A DNA stretch of 64,000 bases from Myxococcales bacterium (GTDB lineage Bacteria > Myxococcota_A > Polyangia > Polyangiales > Polyangiaceae), in the NCBI GenBank assembly GCA_025359105.1, contig JANYHK010000060.1, positions 1 through 64,000 on the forward strand, read 5' to 3'. The first letter of the stretch is position 1. Every line of letters starts with the position of its first letter. Made by a program: the position numbers and the translations under genes. The notes under the pieces were generated by a model. The model worked only from the letters and a program-made list of their open reading frames with translations, was not told where the DNA came from and ran no database searches. This document shows positions 53,151 to 64,000 of this stretch, in pieces.

Positions 53151-54029
53151 GTGCGTCCAAGCTCGCCCTTGCCCCGCCTCACCACCCCCCTGTCCGTCGC
53201 CACGCTCGCGTTGAGCGCTGCGATGGCCACCGGCTGCGCGCTTCCCGGCGCGAAGTCGAGGATGCCGAACATCCGGCCTGCCTCGCAGAGCCAGGACGAC
53301 TCGCACCTCCTCTTCGCTCCGCCCATGGCGCTGCTCGAAGGGGACGACGTGATCGTCCGCGTCGTCGGGCCGCAAATGAACTGCTCCGGCACGCTGGTCG
53401 AGGAAGATCTCGTCCTCACCGCGCACCACTGCATCGTTCAGCGCGGCGCGCACGGCGAGTTCAAGAAGGAGGTGCTCGACGCCAAGGCGATCGGCGTCGA
53501 GCTCGGCGGCGACTACCTGCCGTGGGGCAGCGTCGGCGTGAAGGCGATCGTCACCCCACCGTGCGGTGAGTCGGGCGGCGCCGGCGATCTCGCGGTGCTC
53601 GTGCTCACCCGCAAGCTCGCCGGCATGATGACGAAGAACCCGCTCAAGGCGCCGCCGCCCAAGGCGCGGCTCGACCACCCGCCGGAGATCGGCGAAGAGC
53701 TCTCGCCCGCCGGCTTCGGCCGCTGCGCGCTCTCCGACGACGGCATCCGTCGCAAGGTTCGCCCCGGTGGCCACGTCCGCGCCCTCACCGGCGAGACGAT
53801 CGAGCTCTCCGCGTCGATCTGCCCGGGCGACTCGGGCGGCCCGGTGATCTCGCGCCGCACCAACGAGATCGTCGGCGTCATCAGCCTGAGCGCGATGGAC
53901 GGCGACGAGAGCACCCGCAACCTCTCGGTCTTCGCGCGCATCGACGCGTACCGCAACGTCTTCGGCCACGCGCGCGCGATCGCCGACGGCGCGTCGCTGG
54001 CAGAGCTCCCCCCCCTCGAGTGCCAGTAG
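53151..54029 (+). CDS. Trypsin-like serine protease lipoprotein
   Basis: A 292-residue S1-family protease. A GTG start with GGAG gives a signal ending MATGC. The triad is visible: His in LTAHHC, Asp in AGDLAVLVL, Ser in CPGDSGGPVI. Cysteine pairs resemble disulfides of exported trypsins. It would act in the periplasm or at the cell surface. Myxococcota secrete many such proteases; regulation or target is not shown. Confidence 0.87.
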   Translation: MRPSSPLPRLTTPLSVATLALSAAMATGCALPGAKSRMPNIRPASQSQDDSHLLFAPPMALLEGDDVIVRVVGPQMNCSGTLVEEDLVLTAHHCIVQRGAHGEFKKEVLDAKAIGVELGGDYLPWGSVGVKAIVTPPCGESGGAGDLAVLVLTRKLAGMMTKNPLKAPPPKARLDHPPEIGEELSPAGFGRCALSDDGIRRKVRPGGHVRALTGETIELSASICPGDSGGPVISRRTNEIVGVISLSAMDGDESTRNLSVFARIDAYRNVFGHARAIADGASLAELPPLECQ

Positions 54030-54161
54030 GGCCGTAGCGCCAAGCAGGCCGATCACGCCTGGCGCCCCAGCGCTGCCCGCCGTAAGCCTGGCTAGTGATC
54101 CTGGGCAGGGTGGATTACCCTCCTCTCCTTGCGCGTTTCGTGACGCGACCAGGAGTGGACC

Positions 54162-56050
<1,889 letters not shown>

Positions 56051-56054
<4 letters not shown>

Positions 56055-56557
56055 GGCCCGTTCTGGTCGGGGTCCTGGCCCTTGCCGCTGCCGTGGTTGC
56101 CCTCGCGGCCGTCGCGTGCGGTCCACCGAAGCAACCCGCCAGCGTCCTGGCGGACGACTCGGTCGTGCCGTCGAACAAGGACGACATCCAGCGCTTCCCC
56201 GACGAGGCGCCGATCAACGAGAAGCAGTACGTCGAGTGGAAGGCCGCGCCGGTTCGTGCCAGCCACCCCGACGGGCGCCTCGTCGCCGTGCTCACGCGCG
56301 GCAACCCGGTCGCCAAGGTCGCGCGCCGCGGCGACTTCTTCCTCATCTCGTTCGCCAACCCCGACGATCCGTCGAAGCGCTGGAGCGGTTGGGTCCACAA
56401 GAACGTGTTCCTCCCCGGCACCGAGCCGTTCCCTCCGATCGGCAATCCCCAGCGGTGCCAGAACGACTCCGATTGCGGGCAGCTCGGCAAGTGCAGCGGC
56501 GTGGCGTCGACGGGGCCGAGCGGCCTCGACGGCTTCCGCTTCTGCGCGCCGAGGTGA
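56051..56557 (+). CDS. Small SH3-like lipoprotein coupled to glmS
   Basis: A 168-residue putative lipoprotein (signal ending LAAVAC) with a probable bacterial SH3-like fold (VAVLTRGNPVAKVARRGDFF, WSGWVHKNVF) and a C-terminal disulfide-rich tail (CQNDSDCGQLGKCSG, FRFCAPR) of the kind repeated in Myxococcota lipoproteins. Its ATG overlaps the glmS stop codon by ATGA. SH3-like domains often bind peptidoglycan, which would suit co-expression with glmS (inference). Confidence 0.72.
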
Positions 56558-56566
56558 CCTTCGAGG

Positions 56567-57445
56567 CTATCTTTTCGGCTCGACGACGATCTCTACGCGG
56601 CGGTTCTGCGCTCGTCCGTCGACGCTGCTGTTGTCCGCGATCGGCGCCGACGGGCCCTTGCCCTCGGCGCGAATGAGATCGGCCGGGATGCCCTTCGACA
56701 CGAGGTAGTCGCGCACGGCGCCGGCGCGCTTGTCGCTGAGCTGCTGGTTGTGGGAGCTGGCGCCGCCCTGGTTGTCGGTGTGGCCGAGGACCTGGATCTT
56801 GCGCTCCTGTCCGCGGAGCGTCTCGGCGATCTGATCGAGCTTCACCATCGCGGCCGGCTTGAGCTGCGACTCGTTCGTCTTGAAGAGCACCTCGCCCTGG
56901 AGCGTGATGACCATGCCGCGGTCCTCGTCCTTGACCTGGGCGATCTTGGAGAGCGTGTCGCGCGCGTCCGACAGCTTCTTCTCGGCGTCGATACGGCGCG
57001 CGCGCTCGACGGCGGTCTCTTTTTGCTCGCGAGCGAGCTGCTCGCGCGTCTTTTCGAGGTCGCCCTTTAGCCCCTGCAGCCGGTCGACGAGCTCGCGGGT
57101 CGCTTGCTCCTTCTCCTTCTGCGCCCTCAGCGTCTCGCCGACGGCCACCGCGGTCTGGGCCTTGAGCTGCGCGATGACCATCAGATCGCTGGAGTCGGCC
57201 TCGTCGGGCAGCTCCCGGCCGGCTTTCTCGGCCTTCTCCAGCGCGAGCTCGGCCTCGTGCACGTCGGTCGGGGCGAACTGCATCGCGACCGAGCTCTTGG
57301 CGCGTTGCATGTCGGCGCGCGCCTTCACCAGATCGGCGGGGGGCGGCTTGGTGCCACCGCACCCGGCGACGATCGACGTGAGCGCGGCGAGGAGCAGCGC
57401 GGAGGATGCGGAGGAGGCAGAAGATACGGAGAATCGCGGACGCAT
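56567..57445 (-). CDS. OmpA-family lipoprotein
   Basis: A 292-residue lipoprotein (signal ending IVAGC). Residues ~30-160 form a long coiled coil including a DUF4398-like start (ADLVKARADMQRAKSS). The C-terminal OmpA domain (VLFKTNESQLKPAAMVKLDQ, LGHTDNQGGASSHNQQLSDK, SVDGRAQNRRVEIVV) binds peptidoglycan. It links the outer membrane to the cell wall. It follows a small DUF4398 lipoprotein gene by eight bases. Reading frame upstream of 57445 continues but has no protein character. Confidence 0.9.
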   Translation of the reverse strand: MRPRFSVSSASSASSALLLAALTSIVAGCGGTKPPPADLVKARADMQRAKSSVAMQFAPTDVHEAELALEKAEKAGRELPDEADSSDLMVIAQLKAQTAVAVGETLRAQKEKEQATRELVDRLQGLKGDLEKTREQLAREQKETAVERARRIDAEKKLSDARDTLSKIAQVKDEDRGMVITLQGEVLFKTNESQLKPAAMVKLDQIAETLRGQERKIQVLGHTDNQGGASSHNQQLSDKRAGAVRDYLVSKGIPADLIRAEGKGPSAPIADNSSVDGRAQNRRVEIVVEPKR

Positions 57446-57453
57446 GGTGGGCC

Positions 57454-57804
57454 TCACTTTGCCTTCGCCTTCGCGAGCTTCTCGGTGGCCTCGTCGGCGT
57501 CGGCCTTGGCCATGGACGCCTTCGCGAGCGCCAGGGCGAGCTCGGCCTCCGCGCTGGCGCGCGAGATGAGGCTCGCCGCGCGTTTGTTGTCCTTGTCCAT
57601 GAGCTCCTTGGCTTTCGTCAGGCTCTCGTTGGCCAGCTGCAGGTGGAGCTTGGCGTCCGGTATCCCTTGCGCGCCCCCCTCCTGGGCGCGTCCGACGTCC
57701 TTCTGGGCGGCGGCGAACTGATCGTTGGGCTGCGGGAAGCTCGAGCCGCACGCGGGGAGAAGCGCAGGCAGGACGAGGGCGAGGGGCGCGAGTAGACGAC
57801 GCAT
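57454..57804 (-). CDS. DUF4398-type small lipoprotein
   Basis: A 116-residue lipoprotein (signal ending LLPAC) made of a single helical coiled-coil domain (QFAAAQKDVGRAQEGGAQGI, then LANESLTKAKELMDKDN). This is the DUF4398 family, habitually paired with OmpA lipoproteins, and its sequence resembles the N-terminal part of the OmpA protein encoded downstream, so they may associate. A TAATCT hexamer ends eight bases before the ATG. Confidence 0.82.
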   Translation of the reverse strand: MRRLLAPLALVLPALLPACGSSFPQPNDQFAAAQKDVGRAQEGGAQGIPDAKLHLQLANESLTKAKELMDKDNKRAASLISRASAEAELALALAKASMAKADADEATEKLAKAKAK

Positions 57805-57825
57805 GGCGATCGAGATTAGAGCGAA

Positions 57826-57901
57826 CGTCGATTGACCGGAACGGGCAATCGACGGCAGCGACCCAGAAGAGGTCATCGCAACCGTTCCGTCCAAAGGACG
57901 G
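57826..57901. promoter_or_regulatory. Two inverted repeats in divergent promoter region
   Basis: CGTCGATTG/CAATCGACG are perfect 9-base arms around an 11-base spacer (57826-57854), and CCGTCC/GGACGG flank AAA (57887-57901). They occupy the 176-bp region between the divergent DUF4398/OmpA operon and the S9 peptidase gene and may be regulator sites. Confidence 0.5.
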
Positions 57902-57969
57902 TTGCCATGAGCAGAAATCCCTGGATCGGAACGAGCAAGTGCGTCGCCCCCGAGGCGCAAAAAACGCAG

Positions 57970-57975
57970 TATAAG
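57970..57975 (+). promoter_or_regulatory. Candidate -10 element (TATAAG), leaderless-type
   Basis: TATAAG ends five bases before the ATG of the S9 peptidase. The only ribosome-binding-like bases (AAGG) overlap it, so the mRNA is probably leaderless or nearly so. Confidence 0.4.
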
Positions 57976-57980
57976 GCGCC

Positions 57981-60143
57981 ATGCTCAAGCGCGCCCTGCC
58001 TCGCGTCGTCACCGCCTCGTCCCTCGCGCCCGCTGCGGTCCTCTGGCTCCTCTCGCTCGCCGCGGCCGCCTGCGCGCCGAACGTCCCCGCCGCATCCCCC
58101 GTAGGCGCTCCCGCCACCACCGCGGTCGCCGCTGGCGGGAACCCCACCGTCACCGGCCCCACCGCCGGCAAACACCCGTTCGGCGTGGACGACATGCTCG
58201 CGATGGAGCGCATCGACGATCCCGACGTCTCGCCCGACGGCAAGTGGGTCGTCTTCACCGTGGGCACGCCCGACGTCACCGCCAACAAATCGCGCCGCGA
58301 CGTGTGGATCGCCGCGACCGACGGCAGCTCGGCGCGGCGGCTCACCAGCCATCCGGCGACCGACCACGGCGCGCGCTTCGCGGCCGACAGCAAGACCGTC
58401 TTCTTCGTGTCGACGCGCAGCGAGTCCGCCCAGGTCTGGAAGATCGCGGTCGACGGCGGCGAGGCCCAGAAGGTGACCGATCTGCCGGTGGACGTCGACG
58501 CCGTGAAGCCTTTCCCCGACGGCAAGCGCCTGCTCCTCGCGATGGAGGTCTACCCGGACGCCGCGTCGCTCGACGAGAGCGCCAAGCGCGCGGCCGCGAA
58601 GGACAAGGACCCGTCGCACGTTCGCGCGTTCGACGCGCTGCCGTTCCGCCACTGGGACTCGTGGGACGAAGGGAAGCGCAACCACCTCTTCGTGTGGAGC
58701 GAAGGCGCTGCGCCCGTCGATCTCTTGAAGGGCATCGCCTTCGACGCGCCCACCAAGCCGTTCGGCGGGATGGAGGAGGTCGCGATTTCGAAGGACGGCA
58801 AAGAGGTCGTCTTCACCTCGAAGATGGTCGGGCGCGAGGAGTCGTGGTCGACGAACGGCGATCTCTGGCTCGCCCCCGCCGACGGCAGCGCCAAGCCGCG
58901 CTCGCTCACGACCGCGAACCCCGCCGACGACGGGGGCCCCGTCTTCTCCCCGGACGGCACGCGTCTCGCGTACCTCGCGCAGGCGCGCCCGCAGTACGAG
59001 TCGGACAAGCGAAGCGTCGTCGTGATGGACTGGAAGACCAAGACGTCGCGCGTCCTCACCGGCGCGTGGGATCGCTCGCCGACCGACCTGTCCTGGTCGA
59101 AGGACGGCAAATCGCTCCTCGCGAGCGCCGATCACCTCGGTCGCAAGGCCGTTTTCAAGATCGACGCGACCTCGGGCGCCGCGGTGCCGATCGTCGACGG
59201 CGGGTCGAGCCACGGCCCCGTCGCGACCCCCGGCGGCCGCATCGTCTACCTGCACGACACGCTGCGCTCGCCCGCCGAGCTCTGGACGGCCGGCCTCGAC
59301 GGCCGCGGCCCGAAGGCGCTCACCCACCTCAATGACGCGCGCGTGGCCGCCGTCACGTGGGGCGAGCCCGAGCAGTTCACGTTCAAAGGCGCAAGGGGCG
59401 ACACCGTCTACGGCTGGATGGTGAAGCCCGCCGTCCTCCCGCCGAACGCGAAGGTGCCCGTCGCGTTTTTGATCCACGGCGGCCCCCAGGGCTCGTTCGG
59501 CGATCACTTCCACTACCGATGGAACCCCGAGATTTACGCGGCGCACGGCTACGCGGCGGTCATGATCGATTTCCACGGGTCGACCGGCTACGGCCAGGGC
59601 TTCACCGACGCGATCCGCGGCGATTGGGGCGGGGCTCCCTACGAGGACCTCATGAGGGGCCTCGACGCCGCGCTGGCGCGCTACTCGTTCATGGACAAGG
59701 GACGCATGGCGGCGCTCGGCGCGTCGTACGGCGGCTACATGATCAACTGGATCCAGGGGAGCACCGATCGCTTCAAGGCGCTCGTCTGCCACGACGGCAA
59801 CCTCGACGAGATGATGGCCTACTACGAGACCGAGGAGCTCTGGTTCCCGGAGTGGGAGCACGGCAAGACCCCGTGGGAGAACCCCGAGGGCTACCAGAAG
59901 CACAACCCGCTCAACCTGGTGAAGAACTGGAAGACGCCCGAGCTCGTCATCCACGGCGGCAAGGACTACCGCGTCGTCGACGTGCAGGGCATGGCGACGT
60001 TCACCGCGCTGCAGCGCAAGGGGGTTCCGTCGCGCTTCCTGCATTTCCCCGACGAGAACCACTGGGTCCTGAAGCCCGCGCACTCGAAGCGCTGGCACCA
60101 GGAAGTGCTCTCGTGGATCGACAAGTACACCGGCGACAAGTGA
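57981..60143 (+). CDS. S9-family serine peptidase (prolyl oligopeptidase type), lipoprotein
   Basis: A 720-residue exported peptidase. The signal ends in AAAAC. Residues ~60-430 form a TolB-like beta-propeller (DPDVSPDGKWVVFTVGTPDV, PVFSPDGTRLAYLAQARP). The C-terminal alpha/beta-hydrolase has the nucleophile Ser582 in GASYGGYM, Asp in HGGKDYRVVD and His in ENHWVLKP. Such enzymes trim dipeptides or acyl-amino acids from peptides; nutrition from lysed prey or protein waste is plausible (inference). Divergent from the OmpA operon. Confidence 0.93.
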   Translation: MLKRALPRVVTASSLAPAAVLWLLSLAAAACAPNVPAASPVGAPATTAVAAGGNPTVTGPTAGKHPFGVDDMLAMERIDDPDVSPDGKWVVFTVGTPDVTANKSRRDVWIAATDGSSARRLTSHPATDHGARFAADSKTVFFVSTRSESAQVWKIAVDGGEAQKVTDLPVDVDAVKPFPDGKRLLLAMEVYPDAASLDESAKRAAAKDKDPSHVRAFDALPFRHWDSWDEGKRNHLFVWSEGAAPVDLLKGIAFDAPTKPFGGMEEVAISKDGKEVVFTSKMVGREESWSTNGDLWLAPADGSAKPRSLTTANPADDGGPVFSPDGTRLAYLAQARPQYESDKRSVVVMDWKTKTSRVLTGAWDRSPTDLSWSKDGKSLLASADHLGRKAVFKIDATSGAAVPIVDGGSSHGPVATPGGRIVYLHDTLRSPAELWTAGLDGRGPKALTHLNDARVAAVTWGEPEQFTFKGARGDTVYGWMVKPAVLPPNAKVPVAFLIHGGPQGSFGDHFHYRWNPEIYAAHGYAAVMIDFHGSTGYGQGFTDAIRGDWGGAPYEDLMRGLDAALARYSFMDKGRMAALGASYGGYMINWIQGSTDRFKALVCHDGNLDEMMAYYETEELWFPEWEHGKTPWENPEGYQKHNPLNLVKNWKTPELVIHGGKDYRVVDVQGMATFTALQRKGVPSRFLHFPDENHWVLKPAHSKRWHQEVLSWIDKYTGDK

Positions 60144-60152
60144 ACGCCGCCG

Positions 60153-61598
60153 CTACTTCACCGGCGGAGGAGGCTTGGGGGGCTCGCCCTTCGGCGTCAC
60201 ACACGACGACAGGTCGAACAGCATGAACTCGAGCGCCTTCTCCTGCGGCGAGAGGTCGGCGCTGGCGCATCCCGACGGCGTCGTCGCTCCCTTCGGGCTT
60301 CCCCCGTAGTCGCCGGACGCGCCGCCGACGTGCAGATCGCTGAAGACGACGCGCCCGCACTGCTTGTCGGGCGCGGCGGCGAGCGGCGTGTCGAACGAGA
60401 AATACTGTGTCGGCCCGGTGTCGGCGACGATCCACGCCTGCGAGGCCGCGTTGGCGGCGCTGACCGTCGCGTTGTGGCGCGCCTCCTGGACCGTGAGCTT
60501 GCCGCCCTGCAGAGCGCCGACGTTCCCCAGCCAGTCCTTCAGCGCTTGGCCCTTGGGGAACGGCGCGCCGCCCGGCAGCGTCGTGACGATCGACGTGCTC
60601 ACGGTCCCGAGGTTGTTGGCGCCAGGATCCCACGACGCGAGGTTGGCGCTGCCGAAGGGGCCCGACTGGAACCACGAGTAGTGGAAGTGCGACGCGAAGA
60701 CGCGTCCGCCCGCCGCGGCGTAGTCGAAGAGCGCCTGGCGGTTGGCGTCGCTGAGGCCGACGAGGGCCGGGCCCGGCTCGTCGCCGAAGCACGACATGAG
60801 GACGACGTCGTACGGCATCAGGTTGGCGGTCTTGTCCCACAGCGCGTTGAAGGGATCGGGTCCCGGCGGGGACGTGTTCGGCCCCGGGCCCGCTGTCCAC
60901 CCCGTCCCCTGGAAGATGTGGATCCGCCCCGCGCCGCCCGCGCCGGGCACGTACTCGGCGGCGTCGATCCCGATGCGGCGCAGCAGGCACTCCAGCGTGT
61001 CGGCCTCGCCGGTCGCGATCGCGATGTTCGGGATGTCGCCCTCGGCGTGGTTCTTGGGAAGCGTCATCGTGCGATCGGCTTGCGGGTTGTCCTGACAAGC
61101 CGTGACGCGCACCTTGAGCTGCTTTCGCCACTTGCCGATCTGAACGACGACCGGCACCTCGCCGTTCCCCGGCACGCCGGTCATCGTGAACTTGCCGGCG
61201 GCGTCGGTGATCGCGGCGGCGACGGGGCCACCGGTGTAGAGATCGTTGCACGACGTGCACGCGGCGCCGCCCGTGAACGCCGCGGGCGTCGTCTTCGGAA
61301 CGTAGACGACGACGCCGTAGAGCGGGTTTTTCCCCGCAGGATCGTAAACGGTGCCGCTGATCGACGTCGCGCACCCCGTACCGCCTTCGACCGCCGGTCC
61401 GAATCCAGGCGCCGGTCCGCCTGCGCCGCCGTCGGCGTTCGCGGCCGCATCTCCTCCTCCTCCTGCTCCGCCTGCACGCGCGCCGTCGGTGAACCCGCCG
61501 CTGCCGTTCGAAGAACCGCACGCGGCGGCGAGGGTGACGAGGCCCACTGCCGACGCCGTGGCCCACGCGACGAATCCGCGCCCGCTGACGTTGTCCAT
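60153..61598 (-). CDS. Lipoprotein with CarboxypepD-regulatory-like domain
   Basis: A 481-residue putative lipoprotein (signal ending LAAAC) with a Gly/Ala spacer and a beta-sandwich like carboxypeptidase-regulatory domains (SGTVYDPAGKNPLYGVVVYV, FTMTGVPGNGEVPVVVQIG). A larger domain follows with YDVVLMSCFGDEPG and FDYAAAGGRVFASHFHYSWF that recalls ThuA/glutamine-amidotransferase-like folds. Several cysteines suggest disulfides (ACTSCND). The start is the ATG at the signal peptide. Function unknown. Confidence 0.75.
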   Translation of the reverse strand: MDNVSGRGFVAWATASAVGLVTLAAACGSSNGSGGFTDGARAGGAGGGGDAAANADGGAGGPAPGFGPAVEGGTGCATSISGTVYDPAGKNPLYGVVVYVPKTTPAAFTGGAACTSCNDLYTGGPVAAAITDAAGKFTMTGVPGNGEVPVVVQIGKWRKQLKVRVTACQDNPQADRTMTLPKNHAEGDIPNIAIATGEADTLECLLRRIGIDAAEYVPGAGGAGRIHIFQGTGWTAGPGPNTSPPGPDPFNALWDKTANLMPYDVVLMSCFGDEPGPALVGLSDANRQALFDYAAAGGRVFASHFHYSWFQSGPFGSANLASWDPGANNLGTVSTSIVTTLPGGAPFPKGQALKDWLGNVGALQGGKLTVQEARHNATVSAANAASQAWIVADTGPTQYFSFDTPLAAAPDKQCGRVVFSDLHVGGASGDYGGSPKGATTPSGCASADLSPQEKALEFMLFDLSSCVTPKGEPPKPPPPVK

Positions 61599-61636
61599 GA
61601 GTCTGCCCAGTGCACGTCGTGTGCGCGCTCCTGGGA

Positions 61637-61776
61637 CCGCCACGTGAACGCCGTGGCGGTAACAATGCGCCGACGGGGCAGCGGCCCAACAACCCCGCCG
61701 TGACTTTCCACTGCACGCGGCCGACCGGGTCCGGTAGGTGGATCGCCCACCCCAGCGCCAGGTGACCTGGGTCACC
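61637..61776. terminator. Hairpins between MCP gene and lipoprotein gene
   Basis: GGTGAC/GTCACC with a 4-base loop (61761-61776) lies 16 bases past the MCP stop codon on the minus strand and may be its terminator. CCGCCACG/CGTGGCGG with a 7-base loop (61637-61659) sits 39 bases before the lipoprotein start. Confidence 0.45.
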
Positions 61777-61791
61777 CACCCGTCCGCGCCG

Positions 61792-63387
61792 CTAAAGGAC
61801 GCGTTTCAAGCGCTCGAACGCGCCGTGCAGCAGTCGGATCGAGCCCTCTTGGGCGCGCGCGCTCTCTTCGAAGCGCGCCGCCGCGGTGCCGAGCTGCTCG
61901 CCGCCGCGCGCTTGCGTGCGCTGCGACGCGTTGAGCTGGTTCACCATGCTCGAGATGTTCTCGATGGCGCCGGTGATCTGACGGCCGCCCCGCGCCTGCT
62001 CCTGGCTCGAGCGCTCGACGTGCTGCGTGATGAGGCGCATCTTCTCGGCGCTCTTCATGATGAGCTCGGACCCGCGCGCCTGCTGCGCGGTGGCGGCGGC
62101 GATCTGCTGCACCGTCTCGGCGATGCGCCCGATGGCGTCGGTGACCTGCTTGCTCCCCTTGGCCTGTTCGACGGTGGCGCGGGCGATGGCGCGCACCATG
62201 TTCGTCGACTTCTGCGAGCTCTCGAGGATCTTCTTGAGCGCGCGCTCGGCCTCGTTGGAGACCTCGACGCCGCGATCGACGTTGTGGGCGCCGCGCTCGA
62301 CGGCGCTGATGGCGTTCTTGCTCTCGGCCTGGACCGTCTTGATGAGATCGGTGATCTCGCGCGTGCTCGTTCCGGCGCGCTCGGCGAGATCCTTGATCTC
62401 GTCGGCGACGACGGCGAAGCCCTTGCCCTGCTCGCCGGCCTGGGCGGCGATGATGGCGGCGTTCAGGGCGAGGAGGTTCGTCTGCTCGGCGACGTCGTCG
62501 ATGACGTTGACGATCTGACCGATCGCCTCGATCCGCGAGCCGAGGTTGGAGATGACGGCCACGGCCTCCTGGCTCGACTCCTTGATGCGGTAAATCTCGC
62601 TGATCGTCTTGAGGATGGCCTCCGCGCCCTTCTCGGCGTCGAGGGCCACTTCTTCGGAGAGGCGGGCCGTCTCGTTCGCGTTCGACTGGACCTGGTCGAT
62701 CGAGACGTCCATCTCGTTCATCGACGAGCTCGTCTCCTCGGCGGTCAAGGACAGCGCGTCGACGTTCTTGGCGACCTCCTTGATCGAGTACGCCATCTCC
62801 TCGATCGAGCTCACCGTCTCGCGCACGCTGCCGGCCAGCTCGCCGACGTTCTCGGCGACCTCGTCGTTCGTCGCCGTCATCTCGAGGATCGACGAGCTCG
62901 ACTCTTCGGCGCTCTGCGTGAGCGCCTCGACGTGCTGGGCGATCTCGCTGATCTGAATCGTCATGCCGCGAATGAGCTTCGTCGTCTCGTCGCTGGCGCC
63001 GATCTGCAGCGTCACGCCCTCGGAGAGCTTCTTGGCGACGTCCTCGAGGGTGCGCTCGGCCTCGTCGAGCTCGCGCGACTTCTTCGTCTGCTCGGCGGTC
63101 TCTTTCGTGCGGCGGTCGGCGAAGGAGGCGAGCTCCTCGTAGACGCGTGCGACGTCGGGGGGGCTGCCGGCGGGCGCGCTCGGCCGTTCGCCGCCCGCCG
63201 CCTTGCGCACGGCGTCGGCGAGGCCGCCCAGCGAGGCGCCGCCGCCGCTACCGGCGAAGAGAATGGCGGCCGCGCCGGCGATCGCGACGAAGATGGCGTA
63301 GTTCTGGGTCGGCGCGACGAACAGAATCCCGGCGCCGAGGGCCATGAGGGCAATGGCGGCCGCGAGATGCTTGGGCATGGGGCTCAT
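61792..63387 (-). CDS. Methyl-accepting chemotaxis protein without periplasmic domain
   Basis: A 531-residue chemoreceptor-like protein. Two short hydrophobic helices at the N-terminus ([36 protein letters not shown]) have almost no loop between them, so no external ligand domain exists. A long coiled-coil signalling region follows with the hairpin tip [20 protein letters not shown] and [19 protein letters not shown]. No C-terminal CheR/CheB pentapeptide. It probably senses internal or membrane signals and feeds a CheA array elsewhere. Its ATG overlaps the stop codon of the methyltransferase gene. Confidence 0.92.
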   Translation of the reverse strand: MSPMPKHLAAAIALMALGAGILFVAPTQNYAIFVAIAGAAAILFAGSGGGASLGGLADAVRKAAGGERPSAPAGSPPDVARVYEELASFADRRTKETAEQTKKSRELDEAERTLEDVAKKLSEGVTLQIGASDETTKLIRGMTIQISEIAQHVEALTQSAEESSSSILEMTATNDEVAENVGELAGSVRETVSSIEEMAYSIKEVAKNVDALSLTAEETSSSMNEMDVSIDQVQSNANETARLSEEVALDAEKGAEAILKTISEIYRIKESSQEAVAVISNLGSRIEAIGQIVNVIDDVAEQTNLLALNAAIIAAQAGEQGKGFAVVADEIKDLAERAGTSTREITDLIKTVQAESKNAISAVERGAHNVDRGVEVSNEAERALKKILESSQKSTNMVRAIARATVEQAKGSKQVTDAIGRIAETVQQIAAATAQQARGSELIMKSAEKMRLITQHVERSSQEQARGGRQITGAIENISSMVNQLNASQRTQARGGEQLGTAAARFEESARAQEGSIRLLHGAFERLKRVL

Positions 63388-64000
63388 CTGCGGCCTTCAC
63401 CTATACACCGGCCGGCCCCGATGCGGGGGCTCTCCTCGCGCTCGTCTCCGCCGGTCAGGGTGACCCCGGCCTGGGCCAAACGGCTCTCGATCGTCTCCAG
63501 GGCGACGTCGCTCCGGTCGATGCCCACGAAGCGGCGGCCGAGGCGGGCGGCGACCACGAGCGTGGTGCCGCTCCCGGCGTACGGATCCAGCACGCGATCG
63601 CCGGGTTGCGTGAGCGCCCGCACGACGCGGTCGAGCAGGGCCTCCGGCTTCTGCGACGGGTAGCCGGTGCGTTCGCGCGACACCGGGGCGATGACGCCGA
63701 TGTCCCACACGTCGCCCATCGGGGTTCCGTCCGAGGCGACGGACAGCGTCGACGATCGCTCCCGTCGCCCGTCGGTGCCGATCACGGCGCGCTGCTTCTT
63801 CGTCCCCCAGGTCGCGAGCGTCGACGCGGCGAGCGGCTCGTAGAGCTGGTTCCACCGCGGGGGGCTGGTGGCGTCCTTCCGGTAGCGGAGGAGCACGTCG
63901 TGCACACGCTGGAAGTTCGGCGTCTTGCTCGGCCACCGCCGGTAGCGCCAGACGATCTCGCTGGCGAAGCACTCCTCGCCGAAGATCTCGTCGCACATGA
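63384..64000 (-). CDS. DNA methyltransferase (N4/N6 type), 5' end beyond window
   Basis: C-terminal ~205 residues of an amino-DNA methyltransferase. The SAM motif [12 protein letters not shown] near the end, preceded by [17 protein letters not shown], and the segment [20 protein letters not shown] are characteristic of the beta-class (catalytic motif first, SAM site last). The catalytic DPPY-type motif would lie beyond the right edge. Target sequence and any restriction partner are not visible. The unusual feature is translational overlap with a chemoreceptor gene. Confidence 0.88.
   Translation of the reverse strand, partial: MCDEIFGEECFASEIVWRYRRWPSKTPNFQRVHDVLLRYRKDATSPPRWNQLYEPLAASTLATWGTKKQRAVIGTDGRRERSSTLSVASDGTPMGDVWDIGVIAPVSRERTGYPSQKPEALLDRVVRALTQPGDRVLDPYAGSGTTLVVAARLGRRFVGIDRSDVALETIESRLAQAGVTLTGGDEREESPRIGAGRCIGEGRR

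Noticed and set aside
54030-54161. glmS ribozyme upstream of glmS
   Set aside because: No glmS ribozyme core sequence or fold is visible, and the class is known mainly from Firmicutes and relatives.

Overview
The window is very GC-rich and its genes are strongly biased to G or C at third codon positions, which also opens long meaningless reading frames on the opposite strands. The gene content points to a large-genome Myxococcota, probably class Polyangia (inference). It holds many putative lipoproteins with low-complexity or Gly/Ser/Pro/Thr-rich linkers, a Ser/Thr kinase with a PEGA-like tail, sigma54 activators and histidine kinases, several ECF sigma units, a caspase-like protease, a DUF4398/OmpA pair, Kelch-like and beta-propeller lipoproteins and a cytochrome P460. 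The first ~80 bases are a piece of 16S rRNA of Betaproteobacterial type, fused to the middle of a histidine kinase gene. Position 1 is therefore probably the chimeric end of an assembled contig, perhaps metagenomic. The last gene, a DNA methyltransferase, runs off the right edge.

Left part (0-16 kb): truncated NtrY-like kinase, metallo-beta-lactamase-fold lipoprotein, MAPEG protein, a one-piece ECF sigma factor with its own membrane segment, an alpha/beta-hydrolase lipoprotein with a Thr-Pro repeat, a VUT/YhhQ-type queuosine-precursor transporter coupled to a zinc metallopeptidase, a parvulin isomerase, a pterin carbinolamine dehydratase/RNase III pair, a Gly-rich lipoprotein, two cysteine-cluster membrane proteins, an outer-membrane protein coupled to a cytochrome P460 lipoprotein, and the tRNA methyltransferase TrmL. 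A degenerate ~95-bp repeat lies upstream of two of these genes.

Middle part (16-35 kb): lipoproteins, an exported amidohydrolase with an N-terminal lamin-tail-like domain, acyl-CoA dehydrogenase, peroxiredoxin, Ser/Thr kinase, a Kelch-like lipoprotein, a diiron ferritin-like protein with its TetR regulator behind a well-defined promoter/operator, an NtrC-type regulator, and the overlapping ECF sigma / anti-sigma / exported caspase operon followed by a membrane histidine kinase. Two coupled envelope proteins follow.

Right part (35-64 kb): an internally deleted transposase flanked by hairpin arrays, a copper monooxygenase-like protein with a heme motif, a Coq4-like protein divergent from a TetR regulator, a broken lipoprotein gene, an MHS-type transporter, a second ECF/anti-sigma operon ending in a tandem DsbA lipoprotein, pyrD, alanine dehydrogenase, a HAD hydrolase, a heme/beta-propeller lipoprotein, a beta-decarboxylating dehydrogenase, an amphipathic helical lipoprotein behind a perfect palindrome, a trypsin-like lipoprotein, glmS, the OmpA/DUF4398 pair, an S9 peptidase, a CarboxypepD_reg-like lipoprotein, a methyl-accepting protein and the methyltransferase.

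Three themes recur. Envelope sensing uses three separate ECF sigma designs: one-piece with a membrane anchor, with a caspase, and with thiol-disulfide proteins. Many genes are translationally coupled through ATGA or GTGA overlaps. Several others have a TAnnnT-like hexamer ending 5 to 8 bases before the start codon and no Shine-Dalgarno sequence, suggesting leaderless mRNAs. No tRNA, CRISPR array, prophage or biosynthetic cluster was seen.
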